A stretch of 64,000 nt of DNA from Ignisphaera cupida (GTDB lineage Archaea > Thermoproteota > Thermoprotei_A > Sulfolobales > Ignisphaeraceae). Below the pieces are notes generated by a model that was given only the letters and a program-made list of their open reading frames with translations, was not told the DNA's origin and did not search any database. The position numbers were made by a program, and so were the translations under genes. The stretch spans positions 1 through 64,000 of the forward strand of contig NZ_JASNVW010000001.1 of NCBI RefSeq assembly GCF_030186535.1. Reading direction: 5' to 3'. Position 1 is the first letter of the stretch; each line of letters starts with the position of its first letter. This document shows, piece by piece, positions 9,508 to 18,683 of the stretch.

Positions 9508-10025
9508 GGCTTGGCCATAGACCTCAAAGAGATCGTAGAGTCACAACACATGTTGCACTTGTTGCTAGAGCTTTTGGTGCTAGGGGAATCTACATAGCTA
9601 ATGTTATTGACAAAAATGTTAAACAGTCCGTAGATAAGGTTATTAAGAGGTGGGGAGGATCATATTTTGAAGTAATAGATGGTGTTAACCCATTTGAGAT
9701 TATAAAGCAATACAAAAAAGAAAAATCATGTATTGTTCATTTAACTATGTATGGACTCCCAATAGATAAAGCAATTACAAATATTATAGAGGAATGCGAA
9801 AAGATTTTAGTTATTGTTGGTGCTGAAAAAGTTGAGAGAGTTTTTTATGAATTGGCTGATTATAATATAGCTATAGGAAATCAACCACATTCAGAGGTTT
9901 CTGCGTTAGCACTATTTTTAGATAGATTATGGCAAGGACGTGAAATGAATTTATGTTTCCCTGACGCAAAATATTATATTGTACCAAGTGCTAAAGATAA
10001 GATGGTGAAACGAGTTGAGAGATAG
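9456..10025 (+). CDS. tRNA (cytidine(56)-2'-O)-methyltransferase (Trm56)
   Basis: A SPOUT-class methyltransferase that methylates C56 in the T-loop of archaeal tRNAs. The block [29 protein letters not shown] (key residues LGHRP, RD and TTHV) is characteristic, as are [41 protein letters not shown], the SAM-binding trefoil-knot portion. The ATG at 9456 follows an AAAGGAG Shine-Dalgarno; this makes a 52-base overlap with hflX and about 18 residues before the conserved core. Crenarchaea that lack this gene use a C/D box RNA instead; here the enzyme is present. Confidence 0.92.
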   Translation: [189 protein letters not shown]

Positions 10026-10542
10026 CGAACTACTTAAAATTATAGAGCAAATGTATGGAGCTAGTGGAAGAAAGGTTTTAGAAACTCTTTTAAATTCCTC
10101 TAGCGGCAAAACAATTGATGAAATTGCACAAGAAACAGGTATCAGAGTAAATGATGTGAGAAGACTATTGTATGAGATGAGTAGTGGAGGATTTGTTGCA
10201 TATATTCGTAGCCAACGAGGCGAAAGTCATTGGTATAATTATCGCTGGTTTTCAAACTACTCAATGATTAAAGCTGCTATATCAAGAAGAATTAAGGATG
10301 TTATTAGGGTTTTACATGAGAGATTAAACTATGAATCAAATAATACATTCTATATATGCCCAAATGATTTCAGCATATACACATTTGATGAAGCATTTGA
10401 AAACAATTTTCAGTGTATACACTGTGGTTCAGATCTTGTAGAATTCAATAACAAACTTATAACATCTTATTTAACTAATGTCCTTGAGAAGCTTAGAAAA
10501 ATCAATAACAATCATTTGGCTGATTTAAATAATGAAGCCTAG
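10015..10542 (+). CDS. tfe: transcription factor E, alpha subunit (TFE)
   Basis: Residues 1-85 are a winged helix (KVLETLLNSSSGKTIDEIAQ, GIRVNDVRRLLYEMSSGGFV), followed by a helical linker and a C-terminal zinc ribbon (YICPND, then FQCIHCGSDL; the first half has C-x2 spacing with Asn-Asp rather than Cys, so one Cys pair is reduced). TFE stimulates promoter opening with TBP, TFB and RNA polymerase. The start is a TTG at 10015 with GGTGA at 10004-10008, 6 bases upstream, and overlaps trm56 by 11 bases. It in turn overlaps the methyltransferase gene by 11 bases, so trm56, tfe and the methyltransferase form one tightly coupled unit. Confidence 0.9.
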   Translation: MRDSELLKIIEQMYGASGRKVLETLLNSSSGKTIDEIAQETGIRVNDVRRLLYEMSSGGFVAYIRSQRGESHWYNYRWFSNYSMIKAAISRRIKDVIRVLHERLNYESNNTFYICPNDFSIYTFDEAFENNFQCIHCGSDLVEFNNKLITSYLTNVLEKLRKINNNHLADLNNEA

Positions 10543-11485
10543 AATCATAGACTTGTTTTGTGGAGCTGGAGGTTTTTCAAGAGGATTCAAAGAATCAGGA
10601 TTTAATATAGTTTTTGCTATAGATAATGATCCTGCATGTGGAAAGTCATATAAAACAAACTTTCCTGAAGCAATAGTACTTATAGATGATATAAAAAATG
10701 TTTCGGGTTCTGACATAACCTACTTTACCCAGGGCAAATATGATGTAGTCATTGGAAGTCCTCCATGCGAACCTTTTACAGGAGCTAATCCTAATAGAGA
10801 ACGCGATCCTCTTGATAGACTTTACAAAGATCCAATAGGTAGATTAACACTTGAGTTTATTCGAATTGTTGGTGAGCTAAAGCCCAAGGTATTTGTGATG
10901 GAGAATGTTCCTGCAATTTTAGATGAACCAATAAGAAATAGTTTGATTTATGAATTTCAATATGTGGGATATAACCAAATATATTTTAATGTTCTTGATG
11001 CTGAGAAATATGGAACACCAAGTAGAAGAAGAAGAGTTTTCATATCAAATGTTCCAATAAATCCAAAACCTGTAAAAAGACTTATACGTGTTATAGATGC
11101 ATTAAGCGATTTGCCACCACCGTCGCAATCCAATATTCCAAATCATGAGTATGTACCTATATCAGATAAGAAAATGAAGAAAATATCAAGATTGCGACAT
11201 GGCAAAGCCCTATATTATTACTATGGCGATTCAAAGGTGCTTCCAAATTTCATTAAGTTAGACCCTTATAGAATTGCTCCAACAGTTCTTGGATCCTCTA
11301 GATTTATACACCCATTTGAGAATAGACTTTTAACAGTTCGTGAACAAGCTAGGCTCATGGGGTATCCTGATGACCACATATTTTTTGGTGGAAAAGATCA
11401 ACAATTTAATCAAGTTGGGGAATCTGTACCTCCAACACTATCATTTGCCATAGCAAAATTTTTAATGGAAACAATGTTCAAATAA
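10532..11485 (+). CDS. cytosine-C5 methyltransferase (DNA or tRNA)
   Basis: A 317-residue C5-cytosine methyltransferase with all core motifs: I (IIDLFCGAGGFSRGF), IV with the catalytic Cys (GSPPCEPFTGANP), VI (FVMENVPAI), VIII (RRRRVFISN), and IX-X (TVREQARLMGYP, QFNQVGESVPP). Motif IV reads PPCEPFT rather than the usual PPCQ.FS; PCxPFT resembles the tRNA-methylating Dnmt2 enzymes. The target-recognition region is short (about 90 residues). No restriction endonuclease gene is nearby. It starts inside the 3' end of TFE, in an operon of RNA and transcription genes, so an orphan or RNA-directed role deserves consideration; the substrate cannot be read from sequence alone. Confidence 0.88.
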   Translation: MKPRIIDLFCGAGGFSRGFKESGFNIVFAIDNDPACGKSYKTNFPEAIVLIDDIKNVSGSDITYFTQGKYDVVIGSPPCEPFTGANPNRERDPLDRLYKDPIGRLTLEFIRIVGELKPKVFVMENVPAILDEPIRNSLIYEFQYVGYNQIYFNVLDAEKYGTPSRRRRVFISNVPINPKPVKRLIRVIDALSDLPPPSQSNIPNHEYVPISDKKMKKISRLRHGKALYYYYGDSKVLPNFIKLDPYRIAPTVLGSSRFIHPFENRLLTVREQARLMGYPDDHIFFGGKDQQFNQVGESVPPTLSFAIAKFLMETMFK

Positions 11486-11504
11486 TCACTGTGTGAAGTA
11501 GATT

Positions 11505-11969
11505 ATGACAAAAATATACTTAGTTGCGCACGCTCCATCAAGTCCGTATAGACTAATAGACCTAGCTAAACTTGCTTATTCATTTAATTTCATCAACGGA
11601 TTTGTAGTTGTGAAACCTGTTGGCCTGGCTGCGCAAAATGGTCTTCCAGAAGTATTTAAGTTAGCTTATAAGCATGGTAAATCACTTTTCGTATTATCAC
11701 AATTAAGAGAGTTAAAGGATCTTTTATCAATTGAAATGCTAGTATTCATTATTCAAGGACACAAAGATGCACCTGACATAGAAAATGTAATAAATCGAAA
11801 TGTAAGTTCTTTGGCAATTATAGTTCAAGCTGGGGAAACACCATTTAATAAGGAGGATATCTCATTGGGCTACGTTTCTAAAATTAGTGAAATGAGTGAA
11901 ATTTTTTCGCCTAATGCTGTTGCAGAGGCTGCTGCTGCTCTTCTAAAGATTTCAAAGATTCTAAGGTAG
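11505..11969 (+). CDS. SPOUT-like protein of the archaeal COG4080 / RecB-related family
   Basis: A 154-residue protein with a Rossmann-like or SPOUT-like order: MTKIYLVAHAPSSPYRLIDL, GFVVVKPVGLAAQNGLPEVFKLAYKHGKS, and an SLGYVSKISEMSEIFSPNAVAEAA tail. This matches archaeal proteins annotated either as SpoU-like methylases or RecB-like exonucleases; no biochemical function is certain. It lies 19 bases after the methyltransferase, and its stop abuts the start of the radical SAM gene, so it is part of the same operon. Confidence 0.7.
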   Translation: MTKIYLVAHAPSSPYRLIDLAKLAYSFNFINGFVVVKPVGLAAQNGLPEVFKLAYKHGKSLFVLSQLRELKDLLSIEMLVFIIQGHKDAPDIENVINRNVSSLAIIVQAGETPFNKEDISLGYVSKISEMSEIFSPNAVAEAAAALLKISKILR

Positions 11970-13595
11970 ATGCAAGTGGAGAATGTAATTGTTGTTGATG
12001 CTAATGCTAGAGGAGAGGGTAGAAGAGTTTCAACATTAGATGTTATAGGTGTAGGCCCAAGACTAATAACATCAATTATAAAGACGTTTGGTCTTAAAGC
12101 TACTTTATATCCATATGAAGCTATTTTCAACAATGAAGAAATTCTGAAGGAATTCGATGCCATAGCCATATCATTTATGATTAGTGATTATAAAGCTGTA
12201 AAAAGACTTGTCAGCAAATGGAAAAGGATTAATGGAGGTATAGTAGTTCTTGGTGGACCTGGCACATTAAGTCAATCAATATTAAGATTGCTCGATTTTT
12301 CAATTGCATTTAAGGGAGAAGCTGAGGTTACACTACAAAAACTTTTGTCGAAGTTTAAAACATTTACTGAAGCATACTATGAATTATCCAAATCAAAGAA
12401 TATACTAAAGGGATTAGCAATAAAAAATGGTGAAAACATTTTAGATGGTGGCATAGGCGAGTGGACACCTAAACAAATGCTGAATATAATACCCGAAATT
12501 AATGACCTTAAAAATTACCCATTTTTCTGGGCATCAAGAGTTTATGTAGAGACTGTTAGAGGTTGTAGTAATTTTCGAAGAGCTATTCAAACATTTGATG
12601 GTAAATACTGCAATAATTGTCACATATGCTACAAGGGCTCATTAAGCCTTAGAATCAATTGTCCTATGAATATACCTCCAGGCTGTGGCTATTGTAGCGT
12701 GCCTATGATTCATGGACCTGCAAGATCCCGCAATCTGTATAGCATAGTTGAAGAAATTGAGAAACTGATAAACATAGGTGTAAGTAGAATAGTGTTAAGT
12801 GCTCCTGATTTTCTAGATTTTGGAAGAGATGATTTAGTAGAGGGTCCTCTTACAGATCCCTGCAAACCTTCACCAAATATTAAAGCATTAGAAGATTTGT
12901 TGAGTAAAATATCTAAGATCAAAGCTATTGCGGAAGAAAAAGCCGTTGTATTAATTGAGAATATAAAGCCATGTTTAGTTAACAATGATGTAGCAGAGGT
13001 TCTAGGGAGATATGTAAAAGATACTGCAATATATATTGGCTTAGAAAGTTGTAGTGATGATTTACTAGAAAAAGTTGGAAGACCTTCAAAATGCTTCGAA
13101 AGTATCAATGCTATTAAGCTGCTTAAAGAACATAGGCTTAGACCATATGTTTATCTTATGCATGGACTGCCTTTTGAAAAGGATGAGGATATATTGAAAA
13201 CAATTCAAACTATTGATTTGCTTAGGGATTTAGGTGTAGAAAGAATAGTTTTGTATAGATTTACACCATTGCCATATACAGCATTCGAATTTGCCCCAAG
13301 ACCAAAAGCAGCTATTTTTGATCCCTTAAGAAAGATTTTATATGACAAAGTAAAAGAATTTAATATTAATCAAAAAAAGAATTTCATAGGCAAATTAATG
13401 AAAGCAATCATAGCTCATAAATATGGTAAGAAGAAAGGATATCTCATAGCATATCCAATGAAACATGGACCTGTTGTTATTGTTAAAGGATCTAGTAGCT
13501 TAATTGGACATAGAGTTACCATTAGAATAACTAATGTAATTAGTGATCGAGTTGTATTTGGAGAAATTATCTATGTTCATGAAAAACATATTTGA
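11970..13595 (+). CDS. radical SAM protein with B12-binding-like N-terminus and TRAM-like C-terminus
   Basis: 541 residues. Residues 1-115 resemble a cobalamin-binding-like Rossmann segment (DAIAISFMISDY, GIVVLGGPGTLS, IAFKGEAE). The radical SAM core contains VETVRGCSNFRRA, then a cysteine cluster CNNCHIC, then NCPMNIPPGCGYCSVP. The cluster spacing is C-x7-C-x2-C rather than the standard C-x3-C-x2-C, though related archaeal COG1031-type proteins also deviate. The barrel continues through IYIGLESCSDDLLEKVGRPS and VYLMHGLPFE. The last 60 residues (SLIGHRVTIRITNVISDRVVF) look like a TRAM RNA-binding domain, which suggests RNA modification. Substrate unknown. Confidence 0.78.
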   Translation: MQVENVIVVDANARGEGRRVSTLDVIGVGPRLITSIIKTFGLKATLYPYEAIFNNEEILKEFDAIAISFMISDYKAVKRLVSKWKRINGGIVVLGGPGTLSQSILRLLDFSIAFKGEAEVTLQKLLSKFKTFTEAYYELSKSKNILKGLAIKNGENILDGGIGEWTPKQMLNIIPEINDLKNYPFFWASRVYVETVRGCSNFRRAIQTFDGKYCNNCHICYKGSLSLRINCPMNIPPGCGYCSVPMIHGPARSRNLYSIVEEIEKLINIGVSRIVLSAPDFLDFGRDDLVEGPLTDPCKPSPNIKALEDLLSKISKIKAIAEEKAVVLIENIKPCLVNNDVAEVLGRYVKDTAIYIGLESCSDDLLEKVGRPSKCFESINAIKLLKEHRLRPYVYLMHGLPFEKDEDILKTIQTIDLLRDLGVERIVLYRFTPLPYTAFEFAPRPKAAIFDPLRKILYDKVKEFNINQKKNFIGKLMKAIIAHKYGKKKGYLIAYPMKHGPVVIVKGSSSLIGHRVTIRITNVISDRVVFGEIIYVHEKHI

Positions 13596-13695
13596 TATAT
13601 TTCCATATAGTATTAATTGAAAGTACTAGGATATGTATTAGTTAATTTTAGTAAATATCCTTATAATCTCAGTATAATATAGAAACATCTAGAGG

Positions 13696-14025
13696 ATGAG
13701 AGCATTGGTAAGAATATCAACAATAGAACTTGAAACATTTGAAGACATGATACTAATGCTGCACTCTCGCATGTCAGCGGTTAGCATGACCTCATCACTT
13801 ATGTGTACAGACAAGAATTGCTTCACTATAATAAGTGCTGGAGATGAGCAAGTATTTATAATATCATCTCCACCTCCAGCTACAAAATGTCGTTTTGCAT
13901 TTGTGGATGATTTTGGAAAAGTTAAGTGTAGTGAAACTCCGCCTACAGGTAGACCAATAGTATTTGTAGTTTCTGTGAAAAATATTAAGGAATCAGACAG
14001 TATTTTAAAGGCGTTACTTACATGA
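13696..14025 (+). CDS. conserved-looking hypothetical protein
   Basis: A 109-residue protein that I do not recognise. It starts at an ATG preceded by AGAGG, with a TATA-like CCTTATAATCT about 35 bases upstream, which favours this strand over the antisense frame of similar length. The sequence alternates short beta strands (ALVRISTIELETF, NCFTIISAGDEQVFIISS, PIVFVVSVKN), with two close cysteines in MCTDKNC and others at TKC and VKC. It has no signal peptide or membrane segment. It sits between the radical SAM gene and tRNA-Leu. Confidence 0.6.
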   Translation: MRALVRISTIELETFEDMILMLHSRMSAVSMTSSLMCTDKNCFTIISAGDEQVFIISSPPPATKCRFAFVDDFGKVKCSETPPTGRPIVFVVSVKNIKESDSILKALLT

Positions 14026-14109
14026 TTCAATTATATTAAAAAAATCCATAAAGAAAAAACATTTTTAACGTCTACACAAAAGTAAATTTTGGGGTATTAA
14101 ATAGCTAGT

Positions 14110-14194
14110 GCGGGGGTGCCCGAGCCAGGTCAAAGGGGTCGGGCTGAGGCCCCGATGGCGTAGGCCTGCGTGGGTTCGAATCCCACCCCCCGCA
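14110..14194 (+). tRNA. tRNA-Leu(GAG)
   Basis: Acceptor GCGGGGG pairs with CCCCCGC. The anticodon stem TCGGG/CCCGA encloses the loop CTGAGGC, giving anticodon GAG. A long variable arm (class II) and the T arm GTGGG-TTCGAAT-CCCAC follow; the discriminator is A. CCA is not encoded. No intron. Two stretches, 14131-14141 and 14162-14171, are complementary to the two guides of the C/D box RNA at 32206-32266. Confidence 0.97.
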
Positions 14195-14225
14195 TCAAAA
14201 CATAATTAACTAATGTGATTGTATT

Positions 14226-14534
14226 ATGAGTTATAGCTGGGAACCTAAGTGGATAAGACGAAAAATTAAACTTGCAGAAAGTATTGAAATCGAGACATGT
14301 TATGATGAAGCAACAACTCTATTTCTGTGTCCTCTATGTATAGACATAACTAAGGTATGTCCTAGCTATACTGATTATTCAAATATTATACCCGAAAAAT
14401 CTCTGTACTTTTTCTCAATAGAGGATTTAATGCATCATATGAGAACACATGGCAGGGAAGGAGATGTGAGCAAGCTTTATATTGTTCAAACCGAGTCTGA
14501 GGAAATGGAAGAGGAAGAAGCAGAAGAAGAATAG
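14226..14534 (+). CDS. hypothetical protein with zinc-finger-like motif and acidic tail
   Basis: A 102-residue protein of unknown function. A CPLC pair (FLCPLCIDITKVC) is followed 45 residues later by MHHMRTHG, so a C2H2-like zinc site is possible. The C-terminus is a run of glutamates. The start ATG follows the tRNA-Leu gene by 31 bases. It converges with aglB (18 bases between stops). No homologue is identified from memory. Confidence 0.6.
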   Translation: MSYSWEPKWIRRKIKLAESIEIETCYDEATTLFLCPLCIDITKVCPSYTDYSNIIPEKSLYFFSIEDLMHHMRTHGREGDVSKLYIVQTESEEMEEEEAEEE

Positions 14535-14552
14535 ATGTTAAGAATTAGCAAC

Positions 14553-17000
14553 TTAGTGTTTTGTACATATACTATTGTAAACATTGCTATTTAGTTTTAG
14601 CAATGCTATGAAAACTACCCTATAAGCTTCAGCACTTCTATTTGACGCAATAAACAGTTTAAATGGTTGTGAAATTCCTGCATATGCTAAGCTATATAGC
14701 GATTGATTTACATTCTTAATTGTTGCATATATGCCATAAGATTCAAAATATTTTGATTCAAGTACTGGTTCAACAACAACTGTGAAGCTAGAGCCTATAA
14801 GCTCATAGCCTAGTACCCATGGCACAATCTTTATGTTGTATGATGGATACATTTTTGAGAATGTTTGAAGAATAGACCATGCATAGAGTCTTGGCATAGT
14901 AGCATTTAAAACAGTTGAAGAATTCCAATTAAGACCTATTTCTACAGTATACTGGCTTCCTCCTACATATACTCTTTTTGCAACAACCCACTTATTTGAT
15001 GCTAACTCATTATATCCTCCTAGTGATGATGCTGATGCAGGATAACTTGTAATTGTGGTAAGAGGTATGCTTAAAGGTGATGAGCCTGTTGCTAAATATA
15101 TTATTGCACTAATGAATTTTGCCATATCCCCGAAACTAAATTGCGATGGCGAGTTCAGACCTATGTAAACATTTTTTGAAGAGTAATTAACATAAACATC
15201 TATAGGGCTAAATATGAGCACATAAACATCGCTTTTCTTGCATATGCCAAATTGATTTAGATATTGCAAAGCGCTTTCATATGGCATGGTAAAGAATTGT
15301 GCAAGAACATGTATTCTCGTAGAATTTATTGTTGCACCATCAGCAACAGTAGATCTATTGCCTATAACAGATATCCAGTAGCCATAATCCCACCAGCTTA
15401 GTATTAAAGCGTTTGGCGATGTATTAAACCTTATGAATTTTAACGTGTCAAGCCAAACAGTTGTTGGTAAGAAGAAGCCCTCTGCTCTTGAAATCATTGT
15501 ATAGGAGATGTAGTATTGATTGCTTTCAGCAAATGCTACAGGTATTGATGCTATAAGCACTATAATTGCAACAATAATTCCAATAATCTGCATAAAAGAA
15601 ACTTTAACTCTGGTTAAACGACCAACAACTCTAATTTCAGGTTTTAAATATTGAAACAAAACACCCAGAGACAAACCCACACATGCAGCTGTTACAAGTT
15701 TCATGTAATCAACAAAATAGCTTAAATTATATGTTGCATACCATGTTAAACCAATCCATATCAACATTATTAGCAAGCTAATGGTCTTTGATTTAATTAA
15801 AATGTAAATTGTCATTGGTATGAGTATAAATATCATTAACATAAGTGTTAATATCATATATTGAGGCAATGAACCAAGCTCATACAGAGGCTGGTACTCA
15901 GCTACAGTTGCAGGTACACCAGGAGGCCTTATTCCCAGGCCAAGCATGATCTTTCCAGCAATTGGAATAAACTTTGTGAATTGTTCATAAAGTCCTGGAA
16001 CAGTATCAAACAATATTATGAGAGTTCCTGCTAGTATTATTGAAGCCACAAAAATTGCTGCATATATCTTCATAGCTTTTCTTCTTTTAAATAAGATGTG
16101 AAGAAGCCAAGCAAAAACAAAAATTGCTAACGCAATGTAATATGCTATTGCAAGTACAAATCTTCCACCGTGATATGTTGGCATTAAATACATGACAATG
16201 AATGGTATTGTTGATTCTATAGCAAAACCAGTTAAATATTCTTTGAAGACAGTTTTTGAGGATAAATCTTTAACAAAGGGCAAAAAAATCATTGATGCAT
16301 ATACCGGTATTGCTGTAAGTCCAATACCTGTCCACACACTAGCGCCATATGCAAGTGCAATACCAGCAAGAGCAAAATTATATATTTTAGGGGATTTCAA
16401 AGCTCTAAAATGTAGCCATAGCGCTATAGGGGCTATGAACAATCCAAATGAGTATTTAACTGTAAATCCTGCTACTTCTCTACTAATGAAGAATAGCGAA
16501 TAAATCAATGCAGCTGTTATTGACGCGATTTTGCTGTTTGTTACTTCATTTACAGTTAATGCAATAAATATTGTTACAAGAGCTCCCATTACCGGAGGTA
16601 AAATCGCCATTAAATCATATAATGAAACTCCAAAAGATTTAAAGATTTCATATAGCAAGTATATAGTTAGTATATGCCCTTGTAAATCAGATGCAAAAAC
16701 ATTTCTACAAGAAGGATACCAAAACACACATGTAGCTGGGTTAGTGCTTGTAAGACTAGTCCATGATTGTAATCCATTTTTATCAAGATATGACACAACC
16801 CAATAATTAAAGAATGTATCGAGTTCATCCAATTTAGCTTCAGGATAAACAGATGCTATACCAGAACTTGTCACATTGAAATATTGTTGCATTCGCAACC
16901 AAAAGGCAATGAAAGCTATCAATACTACAACAATGGCTGTAACAATTCTTGAATGCTTATCCCAAAGCCTGTAAACCAAGATAAAAATGTTGTTTTTCAC
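14553..17000 (-). CDS. aglB: oligosaccharyltransferase AglB (STT3 family)
   Basis: An 815-residue multi-pass membrane enzyme that transfers lipid-linked glycans to Asn in N-glycosylated surface proteins. The N-terminal about 500 residues hold some 12-13 hydrophobic helices, with acidic residues in the first external loop (KLDELDTFFNYW) where the metal-binding motif is expected. The catalytic/recognition motif WWDYG occurs in ALILSWWDYGYWISVIGNRS at the start of the extracellular C-terminal domain. The start is a GTG at 17000 with GTGGTGAT a few bases upstream. The giant surface protein at 59.8-63.5 kb, rich in N-x-S/T sequons, is an obvious substrate. Confidence 0.93.
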   Translation of the reverse strand: MKNNIFILVYRLWDKHSRIVTAIVVVLIAFIAFWLRMQQYFNVTSSGIASVYPEAKLDELDTFFNYWVVSYLDKNGLQSWTSLTSTNPATCVFWYPSCRNVFASDLQGHILTIYLLYEIFKSFGVSLYDLMAILPPVMGALVTIFIALTVNEVTNSKIASITAALIYSLFFISREVAGFTVKYSFGLFIAPIALWLHFRALKSPKIYNFALAGIALAYGASVWTGIGLTAIPVYASMIFLPFVKDLSSKTVFKEYLTGFAIESTIPFIVMYLMPTYHGGRFVLAIAYYIALAIFVFAWLLHILFKRRKAMKIYAAIFVASIILAGTLIILFDTVPGLYEQFTKFIPIAGKIMLGLGIRPPGVPATVAEYQPLYELGSLPQYMILTLMLMIFILIPMTIYILIKSKTISLLIMLIWIGLTWYATYNLSYFVDYMKLVTAACVGLSLGVLFQYLKPEIRVVGRLTRVKVSFMQIIGIIVAIIVLIASIPVAFAESNQYYISYTMISRAEGFFLPTTVWLDTLKFIRFNTSPNALILSWWDYGYWISVIGNRSTVADGATINSTRIHVLAQFFTMPYESALQYLNQFGICKKSDVYVLIFSPIDVYVNYSSKNVYIGLNSPSQFSFGDMAKFISAIIYLATGSSPLSIPLTTITSYPASASSLGGYNELASNKWVVAKRVYVGGSQYTVEIGLNWNSSTVLNATMPRLYAWSILQTFSKMYPSYNIKIVPWVLGYELIGSSFTVVVEPVLESKYFESYGIYATIKNVNQSLYSLAYAGISQPFKLFIASNRSAEAYRVVFIALLKLNSNVYNSICTKH

Positions 17001-17374
17001 AAAGTATCACCACAAAGTCATTTCATTTATTTTCAATTCCATGTGTTGAATTCCAATCTCATTTTCTTAGCCAAGGTTTTCCATTATCGAATTCTGAAGT
17101 ACTCATTATGTGTTGTATTAGATGGGGTATAAAAACTTTACAAGTTTTTCATCACCATAATCATTTTATGATTAACAAATATTGATAATGTGATTAGGTC
17201 AACAGTATATGAAGTTTCTTTCCACTATTCAATAATACATTCTTCTTTACAAGAACCTTATATATAATGCTTAAGTTTTCGATATTTGTTATTGCTAACT
17301 TTAAAATACTTAAAATATATCAATGACTTTTAAAGCTCTTGATGCAACAAAGCTGAAAACTTTAAGGGAATATA
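17001..17374. other. non-coding gap between divergent/convergent units
   Basis: This AT-rich stretch contains the aglB upstream region on the right side of that gene. On the plus strand it has a good TATA-like CTTATATATAATGC at about 17257-17270, with no reading frame following it. A small unannotated RNA downstream of that TATA (about 17290-17370) is possible, but I could not fit it to a known class. Confidence 0.35.
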
Positions 17375-17911
17375 TTAGCATACACGATAGTTCTCATTGC
17401 TATGACTCTTCAAAACTTCAACACCATATTCGCTTTTTATAATAATGGTAATTTTCTTATTTACATTGCCATTTAATATTTCATTTAATAACTTTATGTT
17501 TTGCATGTTATTTTCACTACTTGCTATCTGCTCCAATAGTTCTAGAACATACAATAATATTGCGTCAATGGTTAGTATGTTTCCAAACTTTAGCTGAGAT
17601 ACTTCAATTTTTATGTTAATCTCAGAAATTTCTATAATTGAGTCCTCAGGTACATAAATAAGTGTGTTAAGATCTTGAGGAGTTGCTATTTCAATTGCAA
17701 TACACTTATTTGAGAAAGATGTAGCTATTGGAATTATAGTTGAAGTTTTAAATCCGCAATTCTCACATTTCATTGTCATAATAATGATTTTTTCATTGGG
17801 AGGTGTTTCATATGTATATATGTTAATTGTTGCTATAGAATTACATACAGGACATTTTTCCGTGCCTATTACAAAAGGCTTTGCATTATTTAATTGATCT
17901 TCAGTATTCAT
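17375..17911 (-). CDS. ZPR1-type zinc-finger protein
   Basis: About 178 residues from the ATG at 17911 (the frame continues to a GTG at 17920). The N-terminal zinc finger CPVC-x30-CENC is followed by the ZPR1 pattern (IIIMTMKCENCGFKTSTI), and then a beta-rich ZPR1 domain (EDSIIEISEINIKIEVSQLKFGN) and a helical tail. Archaeal ZPR1 homologues have one such module; in eukaryotes ZPR1 acts on eEF1A folding. Function here is inferred from family only. It is isolated on the minus strand between aglB and hsp20. Confidence 0.8.
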   Translation of the reverse strand: MNTEDQLNNAKPFVIGTEKCPVCNSIATINIYTYETPPNEKIIIMTMKCENCGFKTSTIIPIATSFSNKCIAIEIATPQDLNTLIYVPEDSIIEISEINIKIEVSQLKFGNILTIDAILLYVLELLEQIASSENNMQNIKLLNEILNGNVNKKITIIIKSEYGVEVLKSHSNENYRVC

Positions 17912-18037
17912 ATAAACCACTATCTATGAGCTAAAGTTTCATTAACGGCATTGTAGCTAAACCTTGTTTAAGGTTACTTAAGCCTTGAATAAGATTGGTA
18001 AATATCAAAAAATTAATGTGTCTAAAGGTAAAGAGAT

Positions 18038-18595
18038 TTAATGTTCCTTCACAACCCTTATTATCTTACCTTTTTTACTCTCTTTCTTCTTCTTCAATCT
18101 AATTTCTAAAACACCATTCTTATACACAGCCTCAGCAGAATCAACATCAACTTCTGTTGGCAGCTCTATTTCTTTCTTATATTTTCTATCATGATTAGAT
18201 CCCTCAACAACTATATGGCGATCATCAAGTGCTTCAACCTTTATTTTATTTTCGTCAACACCTGGCATTTCAAGAACTACTCTAATTTTGTCTTCCTCTT
18301 CATAAATGTCAACCAAAGGCTCAAGTTCTTCACTTACAATGACTTTTGGTCTTCCTCTTCCACTTCGTTTAACATTGCCAAATTCATAAATTTTAGGAAT
18401 GCCATCAGGACCAATTTCTATTCTGAAACCATATACTATGGGTTTGCCAAATTCGCTTTTATCTAGTGGTGCAAGACCTATTCTAAAAGATCTCTCTAAT
18501 TCGTTTAACTCTTCTTCTAATTCGCTAAACAAGTCATCGAATAAATCGAAAATGCTTCTTCTCCTCCTCCCCCTACGTTCTTCTGGTTCTGACAT
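18038..18595 (-). CDS. small heat-shock protein (Hsp20/alpha-crystallin family)
   Basis: 185 residues: a charged N-terminal arm (RRGRRRRSIFDLFDDLFSEL), an alpha-crystallin domain at about 85-165 (EPLVDIYEEEDKIRVVLEMPGV, then IVVEGS and KNGVLEIRL with the A-x-x-x-N-G-V-L-E signature) and a basic tail containing KIIRV, an I-x-V-like motif that docks oligomers. These chaperones hold unfolded proteins in an ATP-independent way. Single-gene unit, ATG start just after AT-rich promoter sequence. Confidence 0.93.
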   Translation of the reverse strand: MSEPEERRGRRRRSIFDLFDDLFSELEEELNELERSFRIGLAPLDKSEFGKPIVYGFRIEIGPDGIPKIYEFGNVKRSGRGRPKVIVSEELEPLVDIYEEEDKIRVVLEMPGVDENKIKVEALDDRHIVVEGSNHDRKYKKEIELPTEVDVDSAEAVYKNGVLEIRLKKKKESKKGKIIRVVKEH

Positions 18596-18683
18596 TAAAA
18601 TACACCCATATTATTTGCTTCTATCAATCTATTATATTTTAACCAGAGTTATAAACACTCGTGAAAAACACTTGTACATAGCA

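Noticed and set aside
13689-14030. Minus-strand frame of 113 codons opposite the hypothetical gene at 13696
   Set aside because: The plus-strand frame has a Shine-Dalgarno and a TATA-like box; the antisense frame has neither and is low-complexity Ser/Ile.
17120-17160. GTGATGA C-box-like sequence on the minus strand
   Set aside because: No D box follows within a usable distance.
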